Shown here: positions 1 through 7,430 of the stretch, piece by piece
Layout: each line of letters begins with the position of its first letter
Position numbering within the stretch: position 1 is the first letter of the stretch
DNA from: Paludibacteraceae bacterium
Lineage (GTDB): Bacteria > Bacteroidota > Bacteroidia > Bacteroidales > Paludibacteraceae
Length of the DNA: 51,747 nucleotides
Reading direction: 5' to 3'
NCBI GenBank assembly: GCA_024401475.1
Contig: JAKSKZ010000024.1
Span: forward strand, 1 to 51,747
Position numbers and translations under genes: made by a program
The notes under the pieces: model-generated
The model's input: the letters and a program-made list of their open reading frames with translations, nothing else
Told to the model about the DNA's origin: nothing
Databases searched by the model: none

Positions 1-54
1 AACCCGTGTTCCATGCGTGAGAGGCATGTGTCCTAGCCGCTAGACGAAAGCGCC
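1..54 (-). tRNA. tRNA-Glu (CTC), 3' part cut off by window edge
   Basis: Read on the minus strand this is the 5' two thirds of a tRNA. The acceptor strand GGCGCTT is followed by the D-arm TCGTCTAGCGGCTAGGAC and an anticodon stem-loop with loop CTCTCAC, giving anticodon CTC (Glu). The series resembles bacterial tRNA-Glu closely. The T-arm and 3' acceptor strand lie before base 1, so the gene is incomplete here. Confidence 0.85.
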
Positions 55-312
55 AATTATTTAACAAAAGTTCTTTTTTCTTTTGCGATGCAAAGGTAGA
101 TACTATTTTCCAAACGACAAAACTTTTCCGACATTTTTTCGCCAATTCTTCAATGTTGTCTCGTTTTTTTCGACAATTCCAGACGATAGAACAGACTAAA
201 ACAATATCAATCAACAAATTACAAATTATCCTTGAATAAAAACTTTTTTTCTCGATTATACCTAAAGGGCCAATTACATTACAGAAGCACAGGGGATTGG
301 TATAAAGATTTC

Positions 313-340
313 TTGATTTGCACTTTCTTCACTAACTTTG
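313..340 (+). promoter_or_regulatory. Probable mutS2 promoter
   Basis: A -7 box TAACTTTG sits at 333-340 and matches the Bacteroidetes consensus TAnnTTTG. A TTG at 313-315 is a possible -33 element with 17 bp spacing, slightly short of the usual 19. The box lies 33 bases before the ATG at 374, which argues against an upstream TTG start at 338. Confidence 0.55.
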
Positions 341-373
341 CACCTTATAAAACTTAGTCAAACAACGGGAAAG

Positions 374-2836
374 ATGATATATCCAGACAATTTCGAAGCA
401 AAAACCGGATTCGATAAAATCAGAACCCTCGTAAAAGAGGGCTGTCTCTCTACGCTCGGAAAAGAGTTGGTAGACGAAATGAACTTCTCCACCGAGAGGG
501 ACAAGATTTTGGACGAAACGAACCAAACAGCCGAATTCGTACAGATATTGCAAGAAGAGGACGAGTTCCCAACAGATGCCTACTACGACAGACGTGACAG
601 CCTGAAGAAAATCCGTGTGGAAGGAACATTCCTCGAAGAGAGAGAATTGTTCGAACTACGCAGAGCCATGGAGACCATCGGACTACTGGTTAAATTCTTC
701 GAGCAAAAGGAGGAGGATCAATACTACTACCTGAAGAATTTGGCAAACGGTGTATTCACTTTCCCCGACCTCATCAAACAAATCGATAGAATACTTGACA
801 AGTTTGGCAAGATAAAAGACAACGCCTCCCCTCTCTTGGCGGAAATTCGTACGACCATCAGCACAACGGAAGCAAGCATTTCCAAAAGTTTGCAAAACAT
901 TGTGCGTCAAGGCCAAGCGGACGGCTTCATCGAAAAGGATGTCAACCCAGCCATGCGTGATGGCCGATTGGTGATCCCTATCTCACCTGCCTTCAAAAGG
1001 AAAATCAGAGGTATCGTCCACGACGAGTCTGCCACAGGTAAGACCGTCTTTATCGAACCAGAAATCGTCGTTGAAGCAAACAATAGAATACGAGAGCTGC
1101 AAGCCAAAGAGAAACGTGAGGTCATCCGCATCTTGACGTCCTTCACCAACGAAATCCGCCCTCGCATTCCTGAAATTCTCGACTCTTATCAGTTTCTCGC
1201 CCAAATCGACTTCATCCGTGCCAAGGCCATCTTTGCCGAGACAACGGAAAGCACCTTGCCTGGCATCGAAAACGCTCAAATCATCGATTGGGCCAACGCC
1301 ACGCACCCGCTTCTCTATTTGGCTCACAAGAAAGCTGGCAAAGAGATTGTCCCGCTTGACATCACGCTCAACCAAGAGCAACGCATCCTGCTCATATCAG
1401 GACCAAACGCAGGTGGTAAATCCGTCTGCCTAAAGACGGTGGGATTACTACAATACATGCTGCAATGCGGCATGCTCGTGCCTATGCACAAAAGCAGCAA
1501 GATGGGCATCTTCAGCAGCATATTCATCGACATTGGCGATGAGCAATCCATCGAAAACGACCTCAGTACCTATAGCTCGCACTTGACCAACATGAAGCAC
1601 TTCGTGAAACATTGCGACGGCAAGACCATCCTCCTCATCGACGAGTTCGGTGGCGGTACGGAGCCTCAAATCGGTGGCGCCATAGCCGAAGCCCTGCTCG
1701 ACCAATTCAACCAAAAGAGGGCGTATGGCGTGATCACCACCCACTACACCAACTTGAAGCACTTCGCCACCGAGACGGAGGGCATCGTCAACGGTGCCAT
1801 GCTCTACGACCGACACATGATGCGTCCGCTCTTCCAATTGGAGATAGGCAATCCAGGCAGTTCGTTTGCTATAGAAATCGCACGCAAAATCGGTCTCCCC
1901 GAAATCGTCATCCAAGAGGCTTCCGAACTGGTGGGTGCCGACTACATCAACATGGACAAATATCTCCAAGACATAGCCCGCGACAAACGCTATTGGGAGA
2001 ACAAACGTCAAAACATCCGTCAAAAGGAGAAGCATCTTGAGGAAATCACCGAGAAGTACGAAAAAGAACTCAACAGCCTTGCTGCTCAAAAGAAGGAGTT
2101 AGCCAAGGAAGCCAAATCCGAGGCCAAACGACTGATGGAACAAGCCAACGCCGTCATCGAAAACACGGTCAGAAAAATCAAGGAGGCGCAAGCCGAAAAA
2201 GAGGCCACCAAGGAGGCTCGCAAAGAGTTGGAAGAGTTCAAGAAGAAACTTCAAGAGGAAGGCAACGACGACGATGCCATCAACGCAAAAATAAAGAAGC
2301 TCAAAGAACGAGAGCAACGCAAGAAACAAGGCAACAACACCCAAACGCCAACAGTTCAAAAAGAAGAGCCGTTGAAGGTGGGCGACAACGTGCGCGTCAA
2401 AGGACAAAGTTCGCCAGGCGAGTTGATTGCCATTCAAGGCAAGAGTGCAGTCGTGGCCTTCGGCCTCATCAAATCGACGGTCAAACTCGACCAGTTGGAG
2501 CGCATCAGCAAGAATCAAATAAAGCGAGAGTTCGGTACGAAAAGCACCTTCATCTCTACCTCCACCTCCGACGATATACGTCAGCGCAAGCTCAATTTCA
2601 AACGAGAGATTGATGTCAGAGGCATGCGCGGCGACGAAGCCCTACAAGCCGTCACCTACTTTATCGACGATGCATTGATTGCCAACGTGGACCAAGTTCG
2701 CATTCTTCATGGAACGGGAACAGGCATCCTCCGACAACTCATTCGTGACTACCTCAGAACTGTTCACGGCGTGGCCAGCTACCACGACGAGCATGTTCAA
2801 TTTGGAGGAGCGGGCATCACGGTGGTGGAGTTCTAA
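374..2836 (+). CDS. mutS2: Endonuclease MutS2 (MutS-family ATPase with Smr domain)
   Basis: MutS2 is a cytoplasmic MutS homologue lacking the mismatch-recognition domain. In other bacteria it acts on branched DNA or on collided ribosomes. This 820-aa protein has the usual length. A core/clamp region is followed by Walker A GPNAGGKS (about residues 343-350), Walker B LLIDEFGGG, a long charged coiled coil, and a C-terminal Smr domain with the RILHGTGTG motif. I chose the ATG at 374 because the in-frame TTG at 338 lies inside the -7 box, and MIYPDNFEAK is a typical MutS2 start. It is probably transcribed alone and converges on the peptidase gene at a shared terminator. The family assignment is firm; the physiological role in this organism is not shown. 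Confidence 0.95.
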   Translation: MIYPDNFEAKTGFDKIRTLVKEGCLSTLGKELVDEMNFSTERDKILDETNQTAEFVQILQEEDEFPTDAYYDRRDSLKKIRVEGTFLEERELFELRRAMETIGLLVKFFEQKEEDQYYYLKNLANGVFTFPDLIKQIDRILDKFGKIKDNASPLLAEIRTTISTTEASISKSLQNIVRQGQADGFIEKDVNPAMRDGRLVIPISPAFKRKIRGIVHDESATGKTVFIEPEIVVEANNRIRELQAKEKREVIRILTSFTNEIRPRIPEILDSYQFLAQIDFIRAKAIFAETTESTLPGIENAQIIDWANATHPLLYLAHKKAGKEIVPLDITLNQEQRILLISGPNAGGKSVCLKTVGLLQYMLQCGMLVPMHKSSKMGIFSSIFIDIGDEQSIENDLSTYSSHLTNMKHFVKHCDGKTILLIDEFGGGTEPQIGGAIAEALLDQFNQKRAYGVITTHYTNLKHFATETEGIVNGAMLYDRHMMRPLFQLEIGNPGSSFAIEIARKIGLPEIVIQEASELVGADYINMDKYLQDIARDKRYWENKRQNIRQKEKHLEEITEKYEKELNSLAAQKKELAKEAKSEAKRLMEQANAVIENTVRKIKEAQAEKEATKEARKELEEFKKKLQEEGNDDDAINAKIKKLKEREQRKKQGNNTQTPTVQKEEPLKVGDNVRVKGQSSPGELIAIQGKSAVVAFGLIKSTVKLDQLERISKNQIKREFGTKSTFISTSTSDDIRQRKLNFKREIDVRGMRGDEALQAVTYFIDDALIANVDQVRILHGTGTGILRQLIRDYLRTVHGVASYHDEHVQFGGAGITVVEF

Positions 2837-2864
2837 TAGATAGATTTAAAGCAATTGACGAATC

Positions 2865-2900
2865 AAAAAAAATGGCGAAGATAGACTCTCCGCCATTTTT
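2865..2900. terminator. Bidirectional terminator between mutS2 and the peptidase gene
   Basis: The stem AAAAATGGCG / CGCCATTTTT has a 13-base loop and lies between two convergent genes. A-run and T-run flanks make it usable in both directions. Confidence 0.7.
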
Positions 2901-2919
2901 CGTTTATAGGTTGACCTTA

Positions 2920-4635
2920 TTAGTCTTCTTCCTCTTCTTCCGTTTCCAAATAATAGACAGTGGCTTCAATAACTGAATCTTTACCATCCATATCACCATC
3001 CTCGATTACAATGCGTCCTTCATAACCCGTATTGGTTACAAAAGCATATTCAGAACCCTTCTCCAACGTTTCGATATCTGCCTCACATTCATTTTCAGAA
3101 ACCACATCGTTCTTACTCTTGCTTGCCGAGACGAATTTAGTACCCGTGAAGACAATCTCCACATTCTCCAAACACTCGTCATCGTCGTCTTCCGAATAGG
3201 CCTCTTGAGCACAGATTGACAAGTAAGAAGGTTCGTCTGAATCAGGGCCTCCCAAAGTCACAGAGAATGACTCGTACTCCTCGTCATCGTCGTCTTCTTC
3301 TTCCTCTTCCTCATCGTCGTCTTCTTCATCACCCTCCTCCTCGTCATCATCCTCGTCGTCGTCACCGCCCATCCATGCCGATTCTACAGCATCAATAAAC
3401 TCAGACTCATCATCATCAAGGCCGTCCGCACCAGCAATCTCGCGCATCTGCTGTAAAATAGTAGCGAGCGCTTCACCAGACAAATATTGCTCAAAAAGTT
3501 CAATACTTTCATCAATAATATCCTCGTTTTCTTCGATAACCTCCGAAGCGTACTCAAAGATACCCTCTGGATCCAAATCATCGTAGCCAAACAATTGGAA
3601 GGCATTTCCAATATGCTCTATAGCAACCTCTTGCTCCTCTTCCGATATTTCACCATCCATCACGGCAGCTGCTGTAAACAAGATTCCCAAACGATGAGGG
3701 AACGGGTAATCTCCCATGCTTTCGTTCATCTCCTCCCATGTCTCTTCGTCCATGTTGGCAAACTCCTCGTTCAAATCGGTCAACACCGACTCATCGTCGT
3801 CATACCATGAGTCCTCATTGCCCTCAACCTCTTCGGCATCACGGATAATCCAAGAGTCTCCATGATTGTAATTCTTATTCATCACATAATCGTATGACAT
3901 GTAGCAGTAGCCCTTGTCTCCCCAGTTGGTACCCCAAGAGTTACGAACGATAAAGACTCTATCAACGTCGGAATAGCCCACACAAAGCATAGCGTGGCTT
4001 CCATGCGAACCACGAGAAGTTTCCGATCTTGATGGATCAGGAACGAAACCTCTCTTTCGCTGGTTGTCGAAAGAGTTGAATAATGAGATACCGAAAATGA
4101 TAGGGAATCCCTCGGCCAAGGCTCCCTTCCATGCCTGCAACGTGGTAGGAATATACTGAGCCTCTGTTATTTTATGTTCGCTGGCCTCTTCAAAAGCCTC
4201 ACCACTTGGTTTTTTAAAGACTATCGATTTGTTATCGGAATAAGGCCATGTTGCTTCAGAACAAGCACCCGTATCTTCCAAAAGTTCTATGGCGTCACTG
4301 ATAACGGAGCCAGAATCCTTCTTCTCGTTGCCACGCTTTGCACGGGCTCCATAATAGATGAAAAGACGGCTGACATCGTAGTCGTATTCCAAATTTTGAT
4401 TCTTTTTCACTAAATACTCGTAGGCTCCAGCAACCGCATTCGCCGTACAACTTCCCACTTGTCCTTGGTCCTCGACTGCCGTCATATACGGACGCAAATC
4501 CACTTTCTTTGGCAACTGACTAGCGCTATAGCGTGATGCACTATAACTTTTCACATCAGGACGTGGCGCACTATAAATATAACCTGAAACTTCGCGCTCC
4601 TTTCCATCTGCGCGTTTAATCTTAAAATTAGACAT
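2920..4635 (-). CDS. Papain-like (C1 family) cysteine peptidase with TerB-like domain and acidic tail
   Basis: Residues about 45-265 form a C1A papain fold. The oxyanion Gln57 and catalytic Cys63 lie in DQGQVGSC, His214 in GSHAML, and Asn232 in RNSWGTNWG, so the active site is intact. There is no signal peptide or recognisable prodomain, so a cytoplasmic location is likely, which is unusual for papains. Residues about 315-422 contain two EF-like repeats (VMDGEISEEE and GADGLDDDES) resembling TerB-like helical domains; this is my reading of the motif. Residues 424-453 are almost pure Asp/Glu, followed by a roughly 115-aa acidic C-terminal domain I do not recognise. The ATG at 4635 has a -7 box 54 bases upstream. 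The substrate is unknown. Confidence 0.85.
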   Translation of the reverse strand: MSNFKIKRADGKEREVSGYIYSAPRPDVKSYSASRYSASQLPKKVDLRPYMTAVEDQGQVGSCTANAVAGAYEYLVKKNQNLEYDYDVSRLFIYYGARAKRGNEKKDSGSVISDAIELLEDTGACSEATWPYSDNKSIVFKKPSGEAFEEASEHKITEAQYIPTTLQAWKGALAEGFPIIFGISLFNSFDNQRKRGFVPDPSRSETSRGSHGSHAMLCVGYSDVDRVFIVRNSWGTNWGDKGYCYMSYDYVMNKNYNHGDSWIIRDAEEVEGNEDSWYDDDESVLTDLNEEFANMDEETWEEMNESMGDYPFPHRLGILFTAAAVMDGEISEEEQEVAIEHIGNAFQLFGYDDLDPEGIFEYASEVIEENEDIIDESIELFEQYLSGEALATILQQMREIAGADGLDDDESEFIDAVESAWMGGDDDEDDDEEEGDEEDDDEEEEEEDDDDEEYESFSVTLGGPDSDEPSYLSICAQEAYSEDDDDECLENVEIVFTGTKFVSASKSKNDVVSENECEADIETLEKGSEYAFVTNTGYEGRIVIEDGDMDGKDSVIEATVYYLETEEEEED

Positions 4636-4688
4636 GATTATTTAAAGTTTTGATAAATGTAAATAGTCGGTTCAATTTTTATGCAATG

Positions 4689-4696
4689 CAAATATA
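4689..4696 (-). promoter_or_regulatory. -7 box for the C1 peptidase gene
   Basis: On the minus strand this reads TATATTTG, a perfect TAnnTTTG match, 54 bases upstream of the ATG at 4635. I see no clear -33 TTTG at 19 bp. The remainder of 4636-4908 is AT-rich and holds nothing else I can identify. Confidence 0.5.
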
Positions 4697-4908
4697 GTAA
4701 AGATACTAATCAACACACCTAATTTTTAACAAATAAAAATGAGCAGTCAAAGCCCAAAATCACAAACCACTTAAAGCAATACAAAACAGACGATTAAAAT
4801 CTTTTTTTATTTTTTCTTCCTCATAAATCTATGACCAATGTCCCTAACGACAATAAAATGGTCACTACAACCCGCCTTCCAAGTCAGAGTCTCTCCTAAA
4901 AAAGTCCA

Positions 4909-5118
4909 TCATTCATCATCATCATTGAAATATGAACGAACAAAAATGAAGATTACAATAAGGATATACGGAACGACAACACTTGGACTTAGAATTTCGT
5001 CAGCAGCCAACGGTGCCCTTCCCTTAAAAGGACCTATTGTCATGTATAGAATTCCTAACACCCCAACTGCGACACAAATTATAATCGTTCTTATGAGTTT
5101 CTTTTTTTTCTTATTCAT
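4909..5118 (-). CDS. Small two-helix membrane protein, unknown function
   Basis: This is a 69-aa protein with a lysine-rich start (MNKKKKK), two hydrophobic segments (about residues 9-29 and 47-62) and an acidic end (NDDDE). The positive start and negative end are typical of small inner-membrane proteins. I do not recognise a family. It lies on the same strand as the peptidase gene but about 270 bp upstream of it, so it is probably a separate unit. Coding status rests on the clean ATG start and the hydropathy pattern only. Confidence 0.5.
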   Translation of the reverse strand: MNKKKKKLIRTIIICVAVGVLGILYMTIGPFKGRAPLAADEILSPSVVVPYILIVIFIFVRSYFNDDDE

Positions 5119-5235
5119 AACTTGTTTTCTTTAGATTGTAATTTTCTACTGGTGCCGATTTCCCATAAGCATCATTCGTTTCATATCTTAGCTTCAAATC
5201 AAAATTAATAAAAAAACACAAATAGAACTTGTCTC

Positions 5236-5266
5236 TTGTGAATATTAAGTATTTGAATTATTTTTG
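5236..5266 (+). promoter_or_regulatory. Probable promoter of the nicotinamidase-like gene
   Basis: The -7 box TATTTTTG (5259-5266) is preceded by TTG at 5236-5238 with 20 bp between them, close to the Bacteroidetes sigma consensus. The resulting leader would be about 80 bases. Confidence 0.5.
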
Positions 5267-5350
5267 TAAAACAAGTAAGGTGAACAAACCACACATTCAA
5301 TTCCAATAAGAATTAAGCTCATCCTTATTTGGGCAAACTTATAAAGGGGA

Positions 5351-5875
5351 ATGATCATGAAGAAATGTTTAATAGTCATCGATATGCAGAATGATTTCGT
5401 GACTGGTTCTTTGGCCAACAAGGAGGCAGAAGCGATAATCCCTCTGATTAAAGAGAAAATTGAGGCTTACAGACAAGAAGGCAACCCAGTCTGGTTTACG
5501 CGCGACACGCACAGATCTGACTATCCCGAGACACAAGAAGGTAGAAGATTACCTGTGGCTCACTGCATCGAAGGCACTTGGGGATGGCAAATCGTGAATG
5601 AGTTGAAGCCTTCTCGCAAACAGTCAAAAATAATCAACAAGCCAACTTTTGGGTGGAGCAAATGGAAGAAGACCAAACTGAAATCTTTCCAAGAGGTGGA
5701 GTTGGTCGGAACTTGCACTGACATTTGCGTAGTTAGCAACGCATTGGCCATCAAGGCTGCTTTCCCGGAATTGACGGTCAAGGTGGACGGCAAGTGTTGT
5801 GCCGGATTGACTCTGGAAAAACATCAAGCCGCCCTTGAGGTGATGAAATCCTGTCAAGTCGAAGTTGTTGACTAA
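5351..5875 (+). CDS. Nicotinamidase-like isochorismatase-family amidohydrolase (PncA-like)
   Basis: It probably hydrolyses nicotinamide to nicotinate plus ammonia for NAD salvage in the cytoplasm. The isochorismatase fold is clear from LIVIDMQNDF. The catalytic triad is placed as Asp11, Lys97 and Cys126 (TDICV). Asp52, His54 and His71 occupy the metal-ligand positions of characterised nicotinamidases, which separates it from generic cysteine hydrolases. The next gene is pncB, which uses the product. An ATG two codons downstream, at 5357, is better spaced (7 bases) from AAGGGG and may be the true start. Length (172-174 aa) is slightly below typical PncA. Nicotinamidase is inferred from residues plus context. 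Confidence 0.8.
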   Translation: MIMKKCLIVIDMQNDFVTGSLANKEAEAIIPLIKEKIEAYRQEGNPVWFTRDTHRSDYPETQEGRRLPVAHCIEGTWGWQIVNELKPSRKQSKIINKPTFGWSKWKKTKLKSFQEVELVGTCTDICVVSNALAIKAAFPELTVKVDGKCCAGLTLEKHQAALEVMKSCQVEVVD

Positions 5876-5908
5876 AGAAAACAACAACTAAAAATAAAAC
5901 GAAGACGT

Positions 5909-5946
5909 AACGAAGACAGAACTCCAGTTGCGCCTTCGTTCTTTTA
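5909..5946 (+). terminator. Possible terminator after the nicotinamidase-like gene
   Basis: The stem AACGAAG (5909-5915) / CTTCGTT (5934-5940) is followed by CTTTTATTT. It is a short stem with an 18-base loop, so attenuation rather than full termination before pncB is possible. Confidence 0.4.
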
Positions 5947-6028
5947 TTTGCGCTTAAACACGAATAGATAAACCATAGGTGATATTTATCCTATATTCAT
6001 AGTACCACATTTATCAAAACCTATAAAA

Positions 6029-7225
6029 ATGATGGAACAGATAATTAATTCACTATTAGACACTGACCTATACAAATTTTCTATGGGCCAAGCCATATTT
6101 CACCAATTCAACGATGCCAAAACGACTTGGACTTTCACTTGCCGCAACAAGGACGTGAAGTTCACAACAGAAATGGTGGAAGAGATTAAACGTCAAATCA
6201 AGTTGTACTGCACACTCTCCTTCTCAGAAGAGGAACTTATGTATTTGCTCGACAAGCAAGCTTGGTTCAAAGAGAGCTATGTCGATTTCTTGAGATATTG
6301 GCACCCTCGCTACGAAGATTTCGACATTCGCCAAGAGGGAGACTGTGGTCTATTCATCGAGACTTGCGGAAGTTGGTTCAACACTTCCCAATACGAAACG
6401 CCCGTTTTGGCCATCGTAAACGAGGTCTATTTCAGAATGAATTTCGACTACAATGTCCTTTTCGACTCATTCAAGCAACGTTTGAACGACAAAGTATCCA
6501 AGTTGAAATCGGGCATCTACGAAATTGGCAGTTTCTCCGAATTCGGCATGAGAAGAAGACTCTCTTTCGAGGCCCAAGATTTGGTGGTGAAGACTTTGAA
6601 GGAGAGTGAATTCCCTGGATTCATCGGAACATCCAACGTATATCTGGCCAAGAAATACGGACTAAAGGCAATGGGCACCATGGCTCACGAATGGATCATG
6701 ACCGTAGGTCAAGGCTACCACGAACACAACCCAGCCTACTCTAACAAGTTCGCCCTTGATGCGTGGGTAAAAGAATATGGCGTATTGAACGGTATTGCAC
6801 TAACAGACACAATCACAACGGATTGCTTCCTCAAGGATTTCCGTCTCACCTACTCCAAACTCTTCGACGGTGTTAGACACGACAGTGGAGATCCATACGA
6901 ATGGGGCGACAAGATGTTGCGTCACTATCGCGACTTGGGCATCAACCCTGCAGACAAAACGTTGCTTTTCAGCGACTCTTTGGACTTTGAGCGTGCAACA
7001 GCCATCTACAAATATTTCAAAGGAAAGGCTAAAGTGGCATTCGGTATCGGCACATTCCTTTCAAACGACACTTGCGAAAAGCCGTTGAACATCGTAATGA
7101 AGGTGACGGAAGCCAACTACAGCCCTGTGGCCAAAATCTCCGACACAAAAGGCAAATCCACATGCAAAGATCCAGCCTACGTAGATTACCTACAACGCTG
7201 CATCGATTGGAGAATGACTCACTAA
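6029..7225 (+). CDS. pncB: Nicotinate phosphoribosyltransferase
   Basis: PncB converts nicotinate and PRPP, with ATP, to nicotinate mononucleotide in the Preiss-Handler NAD route. The 398-aa length is normal. Diagnostic motifs are the N-terminal LLDTDLYKFSMGQA, GSFSEFGMRRR (about 167-177), FIGTSNVYLA, and GTMAHEWIM, in which His220 corresponds to the phosphorylated histidine of the family; RHDSGDP follows. The start could be either of two consecutive ATGs. It lies 153 bp downstream of the nicotinamidase-like gene, so the two genes form a two-step nicotinamide-to-NaMN module. Confidence 0.95.
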   Translation: MMEQIINSLLDTDLYKFSMGQAIFHQFNDAKTTWTFTCRNKDVKFTTEMVEEIKRQIKLYCTLSFSEEELMYLLDKQAWFKESYVDFLRYWHPRYEDFDIRQEGDCGLFIETCGSWFNTSQYETPVLAIVNEVYFRMNFDYNVLFDSFKQRLNDKVSKLKSGIYEIGSFSEFGMRRRLSFEAQDLVVKTLKESEFPGFIGTSNVYLAKKYGLKAMGTMAHEWIMTVGQGYHEHNPAYSNKFALDAWVKEYGVLNGIALTDTITTDCFLKDFRLTYSKLFDGVRHDSGDPYEWGDKMLRHYRDLGINPADKTLLFSDSLDFERATAIYKYFKGKAKVAFGIGTFLSNDTCEKPLNIVMKVTEANYSPVAKISDTKGKSTCKDPAYVDYLQRCIDWRMTH

Positions 7226-7234
7226 TTGATTTAG

Positions 7235-7372
7235 TCAGAATACAAAAGGAACGTAACAGCCACTACCATCAAACGATATTTGCACCATTTAGTTGATCGT
7301 GATTACTTGGAATCTATTGGCGGAATAGGAATAGAATATATAGAAGAATATAATCAAGTAGATGGCAAATAA
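7235..7372 (+). pseudogene. Remnant of a winged-helix C-terminus (Fic/AlbA-associated type?)
   Basis: An open stretch of 45 codons between two in-frame stops has no start codon of its own. Its translation includes TATTIKRYLHHLVDRDYL, which looks like the recognition helix and wing of a winged-helix domain such as those at the C-terminus of some Fic or ATP-binding regulators. It ends shortly before the terminator. I read it as the tail of a decayed gene. It could also be chance, since it is short. Confidence 0.3.
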
Positions 7373-7376
7373 ACCA

Positions 7377-7412
7377 ACAAAAACGGATGAGCTTTGGCTC
7401 ATCCGTTTTTGT
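7377..7412. terminator. Bidirectional terminator between pncB and the MBOAT gene
   Basis: A perfect 12-bp stem AAACGGATGAGC / GCTCATCCGTTT (7381-7392 and 7397-7408) has a TTTG loop and A/T runs on both sides. It serves two convergent genes. Confidence 0.85.
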
Positions 7413-7430
7413 TTATCTAATGTTTCCTTC

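Noticed and set aside
338..373. Longer mutS2 start at TTG 338
   Set aside because: The TTG lies within the -7 box TAACTTTG; ATG 374 fits homologues.
1448..2089. 213-codon open frame antisense to mutS2
   Set aside because: Shadow of the conserved ATPase domain; hydrophobic patches mirror coding codons.
3216..3398. Arg/His/Pro-rich ORF opposite the acidic tail of the peptidase
   Set aside because: Antisense reading of GAY/GAR codons; composition is an artefact of the Asp/Glu run.
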